A DNA stretch of 7,048 nucleotides from an uncultured Phycisphaerales bacterium (GCA_903868035.1 CAIPTQ010000097.1:1-7048); one strand, 5' to 3'. Numbered from the stretch's first letter, positions 1 through 6,418 are shown. A program made the numbers and translations. The notes: generated by a model from the sequence alone, not told the origin.

Positions 1-1854
1 CCCCGAGACCGCGACGCTGACGGTTTTGGCCTCGTCGGCAAAGTTCTGCACAATAAAGGTGTTGTTGTCGTACTCAAACAGCGACACATACGACGGCGTG
101 TTGCCCGCCAGGGCCACCGGCAGGCCCTGACAAAGCGTGTTGCGGATGATCGACAGCGCGGCCGGCGGCAGGTTGTACAAATCGGTGAACGCGTCGGGAA
201 TCGTCAGCACATACAGCGTCCCGCGCGAGTATTTGTCCGACAGCAGCATCGGATACCCGTTGCCGGTGGACAAGCCCGCCAGCACGTACCATGCGTCGTT
301 GGTGATGAACTGAATTTCGGGGATGAGGATGGGCTTGGCCAGGTCGCCATTGGCCAGGGGGGTGCCGCCCTGCGTGTGGAAGCCGGTGATGGCGATATGG
401 TTGCCGGTGTATTCCAGTTCGCAGATATCTTCGATCCCCTTGCCCTGGAGGGCCTTGAGGAGGCCGGAGGTGATGATGACATTTTTGCCGGCGACCAGCG
501 ACGCCTTCATCTTTTTGACCAGGTCCTTGTCTTCGCGGGCGTCGGCGGTGAGGAGGATCGTGGCGGCGTCGGCAGGGTAGGTGGGGTAGAGGTCGATGGG
601 CAGGCCGATCATGCCCAGGTAGTTGTGGAGGAAGTCCTCGCCCGTGCCGTGGGGCGGGCGGTAGCTCTTGATGCCGATGGGTTTGCCGAGTTTGTAGACG
701 ACCTTGTCGGCCTGGGCCAGGGCGTAGGCGGCCGTGCGCGCCACGGAAGGCAAGGCCGGACCGGTGGCGGCGCCGGGGGCGCCGCGTCCGCGCCCGGTGG
801 GGGGGTCGCCGGCGGCAGTCTGCAACAGTTCATCCCAGTTGAAGCTGGTCTTCTGGTCGGCCCAGGGACGCGTACCCGGGTTCATCGCGTTCAGCAGGTT
901 GCCCCAGTTGAACAGCATGATCTCGGGAGCCTTGGCGAAGACGGTATCCCACAATTGCTCGGCATAGCGGTCGGCGTAGTAAAGGTCGCCCAGGTCCACC
1001 CAACCGCCGCCGTTGCCGCCGGGCTTGATGTTTTCCAGGTAGCGGATGATCTGGTAGCTCTGGTATTGCTGGAGGTGCTGCTCGGTGCGGACGGGGTCGC
1101 GGGTTTCAGTGCCGGTGTAGATGCCGTCGAAGATTTTCGGTTCCAGGTCCAGGTCGTAGCCGTTGGCCTGGAAGTGCTCGTACCAGTTGGGGTATTTGAC
1201 CACCATTTTGACCTTGGGATTGACGGCATGCGCGGGGCCGACGACAAAGTTTTTCGACACATCCTGCATCGTCTCGACGCGGAATTGCGTCCAGCTCTTG
1301 TCCCCCTTGGCGGCGAGGTTGGCGTCGGTCTTGGTGTTGTAGAAGAAAAAGTCGTCGAGAATGATTTCGTCGAAGTGCCGTGCCGTCATCTCCGAGACGC
1401 GCTTGACGGTGGCGCGGTCCGCGGCCCGGGTGTAGTCGTAGGTGGTGAACTGCCCCGAGTTGTTCTGCGCCAGCGTCATGCCCCCGGCAATGCGGACGCC
1501 GCGGTCGGTGAAGAATTTTTTCATGGGCTCGATGTTTTCCTCGGCCATTTCGGTCTGGTCGCGGACGGTTTCCAGGTACACCTTGTCGATTTTGATCTGG
1601 CGCGAGATGGTGTTCCAGGTGGTTTCCAGCCCCGCGAGATTCAGCGGCCGGCCGGCGGTGCCGCCGAAGGCCCCGACGACGCAGTAGACGGTGATGGCGA
1701 AGCTTTTATTGGCCGGTTGGGAGACGACCGGCGCGGCGGTGGTCGCCGGTGGTGTTGCCGGCGCGGGAGTCGGAGCCGGCGTCGCGGCCCAAGCGGCGGC
1801 ACAGGCGGAAGCAAGGAGCGTGGCGGTGGCTATGGCGGAGAGACTGGAGTTCAT
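1..1854 (-). CDS. Large secreted protein, TIM-barrel glycosidase-like N-terminal half (partial, C-terminus outside window)
   Basis: An uninterrupted reading frame of 618 codons runs from ATG (complement of 1852-1854) off the left edge. An in-frame TAA lies two codons upstream of the ATG, and GAGGA (complement of 1861-1865) sits 6 nt before it, so this start is well supported. Residues 1-23 look like a Sec signal peptide cleaved after AWA, though the n-region has no Lys or Arg. An Ala/Pro/Thr-rich linker follows (24-47). Residues 51-345 alternate strand- and helix-like stretches as in a TIM barrel, with FDEIILDDFFFYN (161-173) giving an acidic pair D167/D168, then YPNWYEHF (221-228) and FDGIYTGTETRDP (242-254). 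A Gly/Pro-rich linker (350-366) precedes an alpha/beta segment (about 385-480) resembling the GATase-like domain of some glycosidases. Residues about 580-618 begin a beta-rich module. The barrel and GATase readings are inferences from pattern only. Substrate and activity are unknown; a polysaccharide-related role outside the cytoplasm is plausible. Confidence 0.8.
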   Translation of the reverse strand, partial: MNSSLSAIATATLLASACAAAWAATPAPTPAPATPPATTAAPVVSQPANKSFAITVYCVVGAFGGTAGRPLNLAGLETTWNTISRQIKIDKVYLETVRDQTEMAEENIEPMKKFFTDRGVRIAGGMTLAQNNSGQFTTYDYTRAADRATVKRVSEMTARHFDEIILDDFFFYNTKTDANLAAKGDKSWTQFRVETMQDVSKNFVVGPAHAVNPKVKMVVKYPNWYEHFQANGYDLDLEPKIFDGIYTGTETRDPVRTEQHLQQYQSYQIIRYLENIKPGGNGGGWVDLGDLYYADRYAEQLWDTVFAKAPEIMLFNWGNLLNAMNPGTRPWADQKTSFNWDELLQTAAGDPPTGRGRGAPGAATGPALPSVARTAAYALAQADKVVYKLGKPIGIKSYRPPHGTGEDFLHNYLGMIGLPIDLYPTYPADAATILLTADAREDKDLVKKMKASLVAGKNVIITSGLLKALQGKGIEDICELEYTGNHIAITGFHTQGGTPLANGDLAKPILIPEIQFITNDAWYVLAGLSTGNGYPMLLSDKYSRGTLYVLTIPDAFTDLYNLPPAALSIIRNTLCQGLPVALAGNTPSYVSLFEYDNNTFIVQNFADEAKTVSVAVSG

Positions 1855-1981
1855 AAATTATCCTCAACAGGCAAGAATAGGATGTGACCGCTGGGATGAT
1901 ATCGCCGCATGCGCCAAGCCGCCATGCGCGCGGTTGAAACGTGTTGGTTGATCGTACTATCACACACTACACGTACATGGC

Positions 1982-2010
1982 AGTCTACTACACGATACAG
2001 TTGACTCCAA
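1982..2010 (-). promoter_or_regulatory. Candidate sigma70-like promoter for the secreted-protein gene
   Basis: On the minus strand, TTGGAG (complement of 2005-2010) is followed after 17 nt by TAGACT (complement of 1982-1987), which keeps the TAnnnT pattern of a -10 box. Transcription would begin near 1975 and give a leader of about 120 nt. The match is moderate, and promoters of this bacterial group are poorly known, so this is a suggestion only. Confidence 0.3.
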
Positions 2011-2048
2011 TTTCCCACGCTGATGGCCGCCATTGCGAATGCCCGTAT

Positions 2049-2077
2049 TTGCTATTACCCCGCGTTTTTCCTACGAT
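2049..2077 (+). promoter_or_regulatory. Candidate sigma70-like promoter for the RhlE-type helicase
   Basis: TTGCTA (2049-2054) and TACGAT (2072-2077) are separated by exactly 17 nt; each matches its consensus at four of six positions. The predicted start near 2084 gives a leader of about 99 nt before the helicase ATG. Long leaders are common on cold-induced DEAD-box genes, but nothing here proves cold control. Confidence 0.4.
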
Positions 2078-2107
2078 ATGGTCTCTTCCTTCCCAACTGA
2101 TCCCCTC

Positions 2108-2140
2108 ATGTTGAGTTGTTTACGCGGGAAATGTGCTTGA
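2108..2140 (+). other. Possible 10-residue leader ORF in the helicase 5' leader
   Basis: ATG at 2108 opens a frame reading MLSCLRGKCA and closes at TGA 2138-2140. It sits wholly inside the predicted helicase leader. The stop codon directly abuts the second arm (2141-2146) of an inverted repeat whose first arm lies inside this ORF. No Shine-Dalgarno sequence is visible before the ATG, and an ORF this short is easily produced by chance, so translation is doubtful. Confidence 0.15.
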
Positions 2141-2146
2141 TCCCGC
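2124..2146 (+). repeat. Leader inverted repeat (stem-loop) upstream of the helicase gene
   Basis: GCGGGA (2124-2129) pairs perfectly with TCCCGC (2141-2146) across an 11-nt loop. ATCGTTTT follows. The six-pair GC-rich stem lies 37 nt before the helicase ATG. It could be a leader structure, but the T-run of only four is too short for a convincing terminator. Confidence 0.3.
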
Positions 2147-2182
2147 ATCGTTTTGGGGACCACGAATTTTCTTTGGAGCCTT

Positions 2183-3685
2183 ATGCCTTTTTCTTCTTTT
2201 GGCCTGCATGCCGACCTTCTTCGCGGCGTGAAGGATCTCGCGTTTACCCATCCCACCCCCATCCAGAAGGAGTCCATCGGCCCGGCGCTCGCAGGCCGCG
2301 ACGTGCTCGCCTGCGCCATGACCGGCTCCGGCAAGACCGCCGCCTTCATGCTCCCGACGCTGCATCGGCTGATCACACATCCGCTTACCGGCCCGCGCCG
2401 GGCGCGCGTGCTGGTGCTCACCCCCACGCGTGAACTGGCCGCGCAAATCCTCGATCACCTCAACAGCATGGCCGTACATACCCCCATCTCCGGTGCCGCC
2501 ATCATCGGCGGCGTGGGCATGGGCCCCCAGGCCCACGCCTTCCGCACCGGCACCGAAATCCTCATCGCCACCCCCGGACGCCTGCTCGATCACCTCCGGC
2601 ATCCCTACGCCCGCCTCGACGGCCTGGAAGTGCTCATCCTCGATGAAGCCGACCGTATGCTCGACATGGGCTTCCTCCCCGACATCAAACGCATCCTGCG
2701 CGTCGTGCCCGTCAAACGCCAGACGCTCTTCTTCTCCGCCACCATGCCCCCGGAGATTCGCAAGCTTACGCTCGAGATTCTCAAGGATCCGGTGATGATC
2801 CAGATCGAACGCCAGACCGCCCCCCCGGGCGGCATCACCCAGGCCATTTATCCCGTGCCCCAGCATCTCAAGTCCGATCTGCTCCGCAAGCTCCTCGAAC
2901 ACGAGGGCCTCGAATCCGTCATCGTCTTCACCCGCACCAAGCACCGCGCCAACCGCCTGGCCGCCTCCCTCACGCAGCACGGCATCTCCTGCATCCCCAT
3001 CCATGGCAACCGCTCCCAAGGCCAGCGCACCGCCGCCCTCGCGGGGTTCAAGGCCGGCCAGTACCGCGTCCTCGTCGCCACGGACATCGCGGCCCGCGGC
3101 ATCGACATCGCCGACGTCTCGCACGTGATCAACTTCGATTGCCCCCACATCGCCGATGATTACATCCATCGCGTCGGCCGCACCGGCCGCGCCTCGGCGG
3201 TGGGCGATGCCTTCACCTTCGTCTCCGATGAGGAACAGCAAAATCTGCGGACCATCGAACGCGCCATCGGCAAACGCCTGCCCCGCGTGACCCTGCCGGA
3301 CTTCGATTACGCGAAAAAGCCCACCGAGCGCCTGGAAATACCCATCGCCGATCGCATCGCCGCCATTCGCGCCCAAAAAGCCAAAGCCCGGTCGCGGCAG
3401 CAGGGATTCCCGCAACAGGATCGTTCATCGGGCGACCGTCAGGGCGGCCATCCTCAAGCCCAGGGATTCCAATCCCTGGGATCTCGGGGGCGCCCACAGG
3501 ACGGACAACATGGCGGTCAGGAGCCAAGGGACGAGGCCGCCGCAATTGGCGGAGCGCGCTCCGGCGGACACGCCGGCGGTGGCGGCCATGGCTTCCACGG
3601 CCACAAGCCGCGCAAACCCGGCGGCGGCAAATTCGGCAATCGCCCGGGCCGCGGCCGCTTCACCGGGCCGGTGGGGCCGCGCTGA
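2183..3685 (+). CDS. rhlE: DEAD-box ATP-dependent RNA helicase, RhlE type
   Basis: The 500-residue cytoplasmic protein is expected to unwind or remodel RNA using ATP, in ribosome assembly or RNA decay. The two RecA-like domains carry the full motif set: Q motif ending PTPIQ (24-28), motif I AMTGSGKT (45-52), Ia PTRELA (81-86), TPGR (130-133), DEAD (154-157), SAT (185-187), IV VFTRTKH (248-254), HGNRSQGQR (274-282), V ATDIAARGID (299-308) and VI HRVGRTGR (329-336). The segments FTRTKH, HGNRSQG and ATDIAARGID closely resemble RhlE. Residues about 400-500 form a Gly/Gln/His/Arg-rich tail of the kind that binds RNA without specific fold. ATG 2183 is preferred because GGAG lies at 2175-2178 (4 nt spacing) and the family N-terminus aligns there; a TTG at 2153 would add ten unlikely residues. 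Codons end mostly in C, unlike the genes to the right. Confidence 0.93.
   Translation: MPFSSFGLHADLLRGVKDLAFTHPTPIQKESIGPALAGRDVLACAMTGSGKTAAFMLPTLHRLITHPLTGPRRARVLVLTPTRELAAQILDHLNSMAVHTPISGAAIIGGVGMGPQAHAFRTGTEILIATPGRLLDHLRHPYARLDGLEVLILDEADRMLDMGFLPDIKRILRVVPVKRQTLFFSATMPPEIRKLTLEILKDPVMIQIERQTAPPGGITQAIYPVPQHLKSDLLRKLLEHEGLESVIVFTRTKHRANRLAASLTQHGISCIPIHGNRSQGQRTAALAGFKAGQYRVLVATDIAARGIDIADVSHVINFDCPHIADDYIHRVGRTGRASAVGDAFTFVSDEEQQNLRTIERAIGKRLPRVTLPDFDYAKKPTERLEIPIADRIAAIRAQKAKARSRQQGFPQQDRSSGDRQGGHPQAQGFQSLGSRGRPQDGQHGGQEPRDEAAAIGGARSGGHAGGGGHGFHGHKPRKPGGGKFGNRPGRGRFTGPVGPR
3459..3480. repeat. Perfect 10-bp palindrome inside the helicase tail
   Basis: CCCAGGGATT (3459-3468) and AATCCCTGGG (3471-3480) are exact inverted copies separated by two bases. 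The 10-mer CAGGGATTCC at 3461-3470 also occurs at 3401-3410, exactly 60 bp (20 codons) earlier and in the same frame, so both copies encode a QGF tripeptide. It lies in the low-complexity C-terminal tail, where inserted sequence would be tolerated. Confidence 0.6.
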
Positions 3686-3738
3686 GATTCGTCTACGGCA
3701 TGATTCGCAAGTAGCGCCGCCGGCTCGACTTGGCGTTC

Positions 3739-3765
3739 GTTCGCAAACGCCCATTATTTGCGGAC
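3739..3765 (+). other. Stem-loop downstream of the helicase gene
   Basis: GTTCGCAAA (3739-3747) pairs with TTTGCGGAC (3757-3765), nine pairs including one G-U, around a 9-nt loop. It lies 53 nt after the helicase stop. No T-tract follows, so it is not a standard intrinsic terminator; it may protect the helicase mRNA 3' end or be chance. Confidence 0.35.
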
Positions 3766-3791
3766 AAACCAGCCTGCCGACGCGATGTCTA

Positions 3792-3819
3792 TTGAACAGA
3801 TGCGACCGGCGCATATGAT
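3792..3819 (+). promoter_or_regulatory. Sigma70-like promoter of the Tyr-rich secreted protein gene
   Basis: TTGAAC (3792-3797) and TATGAT (3814-3819) are 16 nt apart; the -10 matches the consensus at five of six positions. The predicted start near 3826 leaves a short leader carrying AAGGAG at 3833-3838. With the terminator at 4391-4431 this defines a one-gene transcript. Confidence 0.55.
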
Positions 3820-3844
3820 TGCCGGCATTCATAAGGAGACAGCC

Positions 3845-4363
3845 ATGATGAGCATGTTCAAAACGTTCGCGGTTCTCGGTGCGGTGGTGGTGGGCGCTGT
3901 GGCGGCCCGGCCCGTTCAGGCGGATCGCGTGTCGGTGGGCGTGGGCATTTCGATTGGGCCGACGTACCGCACATATGCCCCGCCAGTGTATTACCAGCCG
4001 GCGTATGTGCCGGCACCGGTGGTCAGAACCACGTATTATGCGGCCCCCACTTATTATGCCCCCACTTATAGTTACACATCTAGCTATTACACCCCGTCTT
4101 ATTACGCCCCGCCGGTGGTTTACGCTCCGCCGGTGGTGTATACGACGCCGGTGTACTACCAGGCCCCAGTCTATTACACGGCCCCGACGTATTACCCGGC
4201 TCCGGTGTACTCCAGCCCGGTGTACTACACCAGCCCGAGCTACTATTATTCGAGTCCGAGCTACTATTCGTCACGGTCATACTTTGATTCCCGGCCGGGC
4301 TTTAATTTCAGCTTAGGATTTTCCAACGGCGGGCGTGGCGAGCGCGGCGGGCGTGGCAGGTGA
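3845..4363 (+). CDS. Secreted Tyr/Pro/Val-rich low-complexity protein
   Basis: The predicted product has 172 residues. ATG 3845 is chosen because AAGGAG (3833-3838) lies 6 nt before it and the signal peptide starts there; a second ATG follows at once at 3848. Residues 1-26 form a Sec signal peptide (Lys6, hydrophobic 8-21, likely cleavage after VQA). The mature part of about 146 residues has 32 tyrosines and no cysteine. A short conserved-looking start, VSVGVGISIG, is followed by irregular repeats of YAPP, PVYY, PTYY and SPSYY (about residues 40-150), then a segment containing FNFSLGFS and a Gly/Arg-rich end (GGRGERGGRGR). At DNA level two 15-bp units starting GCCCCCACTTAT are tandem at 4043-4072, which suggests growth by repeat slippage. 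I know of no defined function. Such composition suits a periplasmic, surface or cell-wall-associated structural protein; tyrosine cross-linking is a speculation. It is its own transcription unit. Confidence 0.85.
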   Translation: MMSMFKTFAVLGAVVVGAVAARPVQADRVSVGVGISIGPTYRTYAPPVYYQPAYVPAPVVRTTYYAAPTYYAPTYSYTSSYYTPSYYAPPVVYAPPVVYTTPVYYQAPVYYTAPTYYPAPVYSSPVYYTSPSYYYSSPSYYSSRSYFDSRPGFNFSLGFSNGGRGERGGRGR

Positions 4364-4390
4364 GAACGGCCTGAAGCACATTTGAAAGCG

Positions 4391-4431
4391 AACCCCGGAT
4401 GACGTATCCGGGGTTTATTTTGCATATTTTT
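4391..4431 (+). terminator. Intrinsic terminator of the Tyr-rich protein gene
   Basis: AACCCCGGAT (4391-4400) pairs perfectly with ATCCGGGGTT (4406-4415) around the 5-nt loop GACGT, followed by a T-rich stretch (4414-4431, including TTTATTTT and ATTTTT). It begins 27 nt after the stop codon at 4361-4363. Confidence 0.9.
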
Positions 4432-4550
4432 CGCTGTAATTTAGGCTAATTCGGCGCATAATCGACAATTCAGGTTAAAATGTGAGTTTCGGGGCATCGG
4501 ATATCATGGCGAATCCGTGTTTTTGATGAAGGCGAAATCCCGCCAAGCGA

Positions 4551-6305
4551 ATGGCAGGTTTCAGAAAGACTATGGACAGCATACACGTTGACGGACCAAC
4601 ATCCGGCGGCATGAAACTCACCGAGTTTCTCGACCTGGCGACGCTGCAGGATATCCAGGACTCCCTGGCGCTGGTGGCGCAGGTGAAGGCGAGCATCTTG
4701 GACAACGCCGGCCAGGCGATCACGCAGACCACCGTCAGCGAGCGGTTCAGCAACCGCAGCGCGGCGATTGCCGCCGCCCGCCGGCAAAAGGGGGACTCGA
4801 ACCTGGACCAACCGTTTGCCGCGCCGATCATCGTCAACGACGTGAAGATCGGGTCGATCGTGATGGAGCCGGCACAGGCCGCGCCGATCAAGAGCAGCCA
4901 GGTCACGCGGCTGGCCCGCAAGCTCAATGTGCCGGCCGAACAAGTCCGCGGAATCATCGAGGCGATGAACGAGGAGGGGATGGGGCAGCGGACGGCGTCG
5001 GTGCAGTTCCTGTACCTGCTGGCCAACGCGCTGTCGCGTTTGTGCTCGCAGGAGATGCAGTTGCGGCAGCGCATTCAGGAACTCACGGCCCTGTTCAACA
5101 TCTCGACGATGCTCTCGGGCACCCGCGGCCTGCAGCAGATTCTCGACCGGATCACGCGTGCCGTCGCCGAGGCGATGCACGTGAAGAGCTGCTCGCTACG
5201 GCTGCTGGACGAGCACCGCGACGAGCTGGTGATCAAGAGCGTGTACGGCTTGTCGGAGCAATATTTGACCAAAGGCCCGGTGACGATGGCGTCGAGCGCG
5301 ATCGACCGGGCGGTGGTGACGGGGCAGCCGGTGTACATCCGGGACATGGCCTCCGACGAGCGGGTGATCTATCAGCACGAGGCGCAGCGCGAGGGGATTG
5401 TGTCGAGCCTGGTGGTGGGGATGCTGTTCAAGGACCGGCCCATCGGGGTGCTGCGGGTGTACACGGCGGAAGTACACGAGTTCTCGGAGTTCGAGCGCAA
5501 GCTGCTGGCGTCGATCGCCAGCCAGGCGGCGGTGGCGATTGAAAACGCGCGCCTGCAGGAGGAGGCGGTGGATAAGGAGCGGCTGGAGCGGCAGGTGCAG
5601 ATTGCCGCGGAGGTGCAGCGGCGGATGATGCCCGCGCAGATGCCGCGGGTGGCGGGGCTGGACATCAGCGCGTTGTACGTGCCGTGCTTTGAACTGGGGG
5701 GTGACTTTTACGATTTCATTCCGCTGGGGGATCATTCGGTGGGGATCACGGTGGCGGACGTGGTGGGGAAGGGTTTGCCGGCGAGTCTGCTGATGGCGTC
5801 GGTGCGGGCGGCGATGCGGGCGCAGGCGGACAACGTGTACGACCTGGATGAGATCGTGTCGCGCGTCAACAAGAGCATGTGCCTGGACATGCGGGCCAAC
5901 GAGTTCATCACGCTGTGGTACGGCGTGCTGGATTACGCCCACAAGCGGTTGACCTACTGCTCGGCGGGCCATGAGCCGGCGCTCCTGGTGCGCGACGGGC
6001 AGATGCGGGCCCTGGCCACCGGGGGCATGGTGCTCGGCGTGGACCCCGAGCAGAAGTACGACAAGGAAGTCGTGCAGCTCCAGAAGGGCGACGTGCTGTG
6101 GATATACACCGACGGCGTCCCCGACGCGATGACCTTCAACGGCGACAAGTTCGGCAAGAAGCGGATGCGCGAGTGCCTGCTGACGCACCTGGGCGAGCCG
6201 GCGGAGCAGATATGCCGGCAGATGCTGTGGGAGACGCGGCGGTTCGTGGGCTTGAACCGGCGGACGGATGACACGACGATGGTGGTGGTGAAGGTGACGG
6301 AGTGA
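4551..6305 (+). CDS. PocR-like/GAF sensor with PP2C (SpoIIE/RsbU-type) serine phosphatase output
   Basis: The 584-residue soluble protein has no membrane segment. Residues 23-170 resemble a PocR sensory domain (EFLDLATLQDIQDS, the DNAGQAIT turn, APIIVNDVKIGSIVME) but hold no cysteine before residue 165. Residues about 175-335 form a GAF domain that ends in the typical SIASQAAVAIENARL. A helical linker (336-360, with IAAEVQRRMMP) leads into a PP2C-type phosphatase (365-584). Metal-site motifs are intact: GGDFYD (383-388), VADVVGKGLPA (401-411), SAGHEPALL (471-479), YTDGVPDA (519-526) and DDTT (573-576). The expected reaction is Mn/Mg-dependent dephosphorylation of a phosphoserine on an anti-sigma-antagonist-like protein, gated by ligands of the two sensor domains. 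No such partner lies in the window. The start is uncertain: ATG 4551, 4572 and 4611 are all in frame and none has a good Shine-Dalgarno sequence; domain similarity begins only at about residue 21. A weak -10-like TAAAAT lies at 4476-4481. Confidence 0.92.
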   Translation: MAGFRKTMDSIHVDGPTSGGMKLTEFLDLATLQDIQDSLALVAQVKASILDNAGQAITQTTVSERFSNRSAAIAAARRQKGDSNLDQPFAAPIIVNDVKIGSIVMEPAQAAPIKSSQVTRLARKLNVPAEQVRGIIEAMNEEGMGQRTASVQFLYLLANALSRLCSQEMQLRQRIQELTALFNISTMLSGTRGLQQILDRITRAVAEAMHVKSCSLRLLDEHRDELVIKSVYGLSEQYLTKGPVTMASSAIDRAVVTGQPVYIRDMASDERVIYQHEAQREGIVSSLVVGMLFKDRPIGVLRVYTAEVHEFSEFERKLLASIASQAAVAIENARLQEEAVDKERLERQVQIAAEVQRRMMPAQMPRVAGLDISALYVPCFELGGDFYDFIPLGDHSVGITVADVVGKGLPASLLMASVRAAMRAQADNVYDLDEIVSRVNKSMCLDMRANEFITLWYGVLDYAHKRLTYCSAGHEPALLVRDGQMRALATGGMVLGVDPEQKYDKEVVQLQKGDVLWIYTDGVPDAMTFNGDKFGKKRMRECLLTHLGEPAEQICRQMLWETRRFVGLNRRTDDTTMVVVKVTE

Positions 6306-6370
6306 GGAAATGAGGAAGATGGGGCAGGGTTGGGACACCGGACACCGAGGCATGTTCAGGCGCGTATTTT

Positions 6371-6384
6371 AAGCGCAGGCGCTT
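6371..6384. promoter_or_regulatory. Palindrome AAGCGC-AG-GCGCTT abutting the antitoxin -35 box
   Basis: AAGCGC (6371-6376) and GCGCTT (6379-6384) are exact inverted copies with a 2-bp spacer. The last base is the first T of the predicted -35 box TTGACT. It may be an extra operator for the toxin-antitoxin operon. It has no T-tract and is a poor terminator for the upstream phosphatase gene. Confidence 0.35.
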
Positions 6385-6412
6385 TGACTTCCCGTACGTC
6401 ATAACGTACGCT
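6384..6412 (+). promoter_or_regulatory. Toxin-antitoxin promoter, predicting a leaderless transcript
   Basis: TTGACT (6384-6389, five of six consensus bases) is followed after 17 nt by TACGCT (6407-6412), which keeps the TAnnnT pattern. Counting seven bases from the end of the -10 puts the start at 6419, the A of the antitoxin ATG. No ribosome binding site precedes that ATG, in agreement with a leaderless mRNA. Confidence 0.45.
6393..6410. promoter_or_regulatory. Predicted YefM operator: twin CGTACG cores
   Basis: CGTACGT (6393-6399) and ACGTACG (6404-6410) form a perfect inverted repeat around CATA. Seen another way, the self-complementary hexamer CGTACG occurs at 6393-6398 and 6405-6410, 12 bp centre to centre. 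The pair covers the promoter spacer and overlaps the -10 box. In E. coli, YefM binds paired TGTACA cores, reported (from memory) with the same 12-bp spacing, so autoregulation by this antitoxin is likely. Confidence 0.55.
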
Positions 6413-6418
6413 TAGCGC

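Larger units (their letters stand above)
1855..2182. other. Divergent intergenic region (328 bp)
   Basis: No protein-coding gene of usual size fits here. The stretch lies between two divergently transcribed genes and is visibly less GC-rich than they are. It holds a candidate promoter for each direction (1982-2010 minus, 2049-2077 plus), an 8-bp direct repeat ACTACACG at 1966-1973 and 1987-1994 (21 bp apart), and in its right part a helicase leader with a tiny ORF (2108-2140) and a small inverted repeat (2124-2146). The short frames seen across it (for example 1851-2033 minus) lack ribosome binding sites and protein-like composition. Confidence 0.7.

Noticed and set aside
376..1887. 503-codon plus-strand open frame
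   Set aside because: It is antisense to the secreted-protein gene; its translation is monotonous Gly/Val/Asp/Arg-rich with no domain or ribosome binding site, as expected of a high-GC shadow.
2001..2006. TTGACT as a -35 box for rightward transcription
   Set aside because: No acceptable -10 box lies 16-18 nt downstream; the pair at 2049/2072 is better.
2153..2182. TTG start adding ten residues to the helicase
   Set aside because: The extension lacks a ribosome binding site and does not fit the RhlE N-terminus, whereas ATG 2183 has GGAG just upstream.
2120..3415. 431-codon minus-strand open frame over the helicase
   Set aside because: It is antisense to an unmistakable DEAD-box gene; its Gly/Asp/Glu/Ala-rich translation is the complement of C-ending codons, not a protein.
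3425..3832. Minus-strand frame of 135 codons across the helicase tail and spacer
   Set aside because: It overlaps the low-complexity helicase tail and the promoter of the next gene, and its translation shows no family-like pattern.
3758..3844. Upstream extension of the Tyr-rich protein by 29 residues
   Set aside because: It would run through the promoter and ribosome binding site and bury the signal peptide internally.
3979..4290. Repeat-rich DNA considered as a possible CRISPR-like or minisatellite array
   Set aside because: The repeats are short, irregular and in frame, explained by Tyr/Pro/Val codons of the secreted protein; there are no regular spacers.
4470..5180. 236-codon minus-strand open frame across the phosphatase start
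   Set aside because: Arg/Leu/His-rich shadow overlapping the PocR-like coding region and its upstream spacer; no ribosome binding site or known domain.
5196..6353. 385-codon minus-strand open frame over the phosphatase
   Set aside because: Its His/Arg/Leu/Pro-rich product is the shadow of G-ending codons of the phosphatase gene; no start signal.
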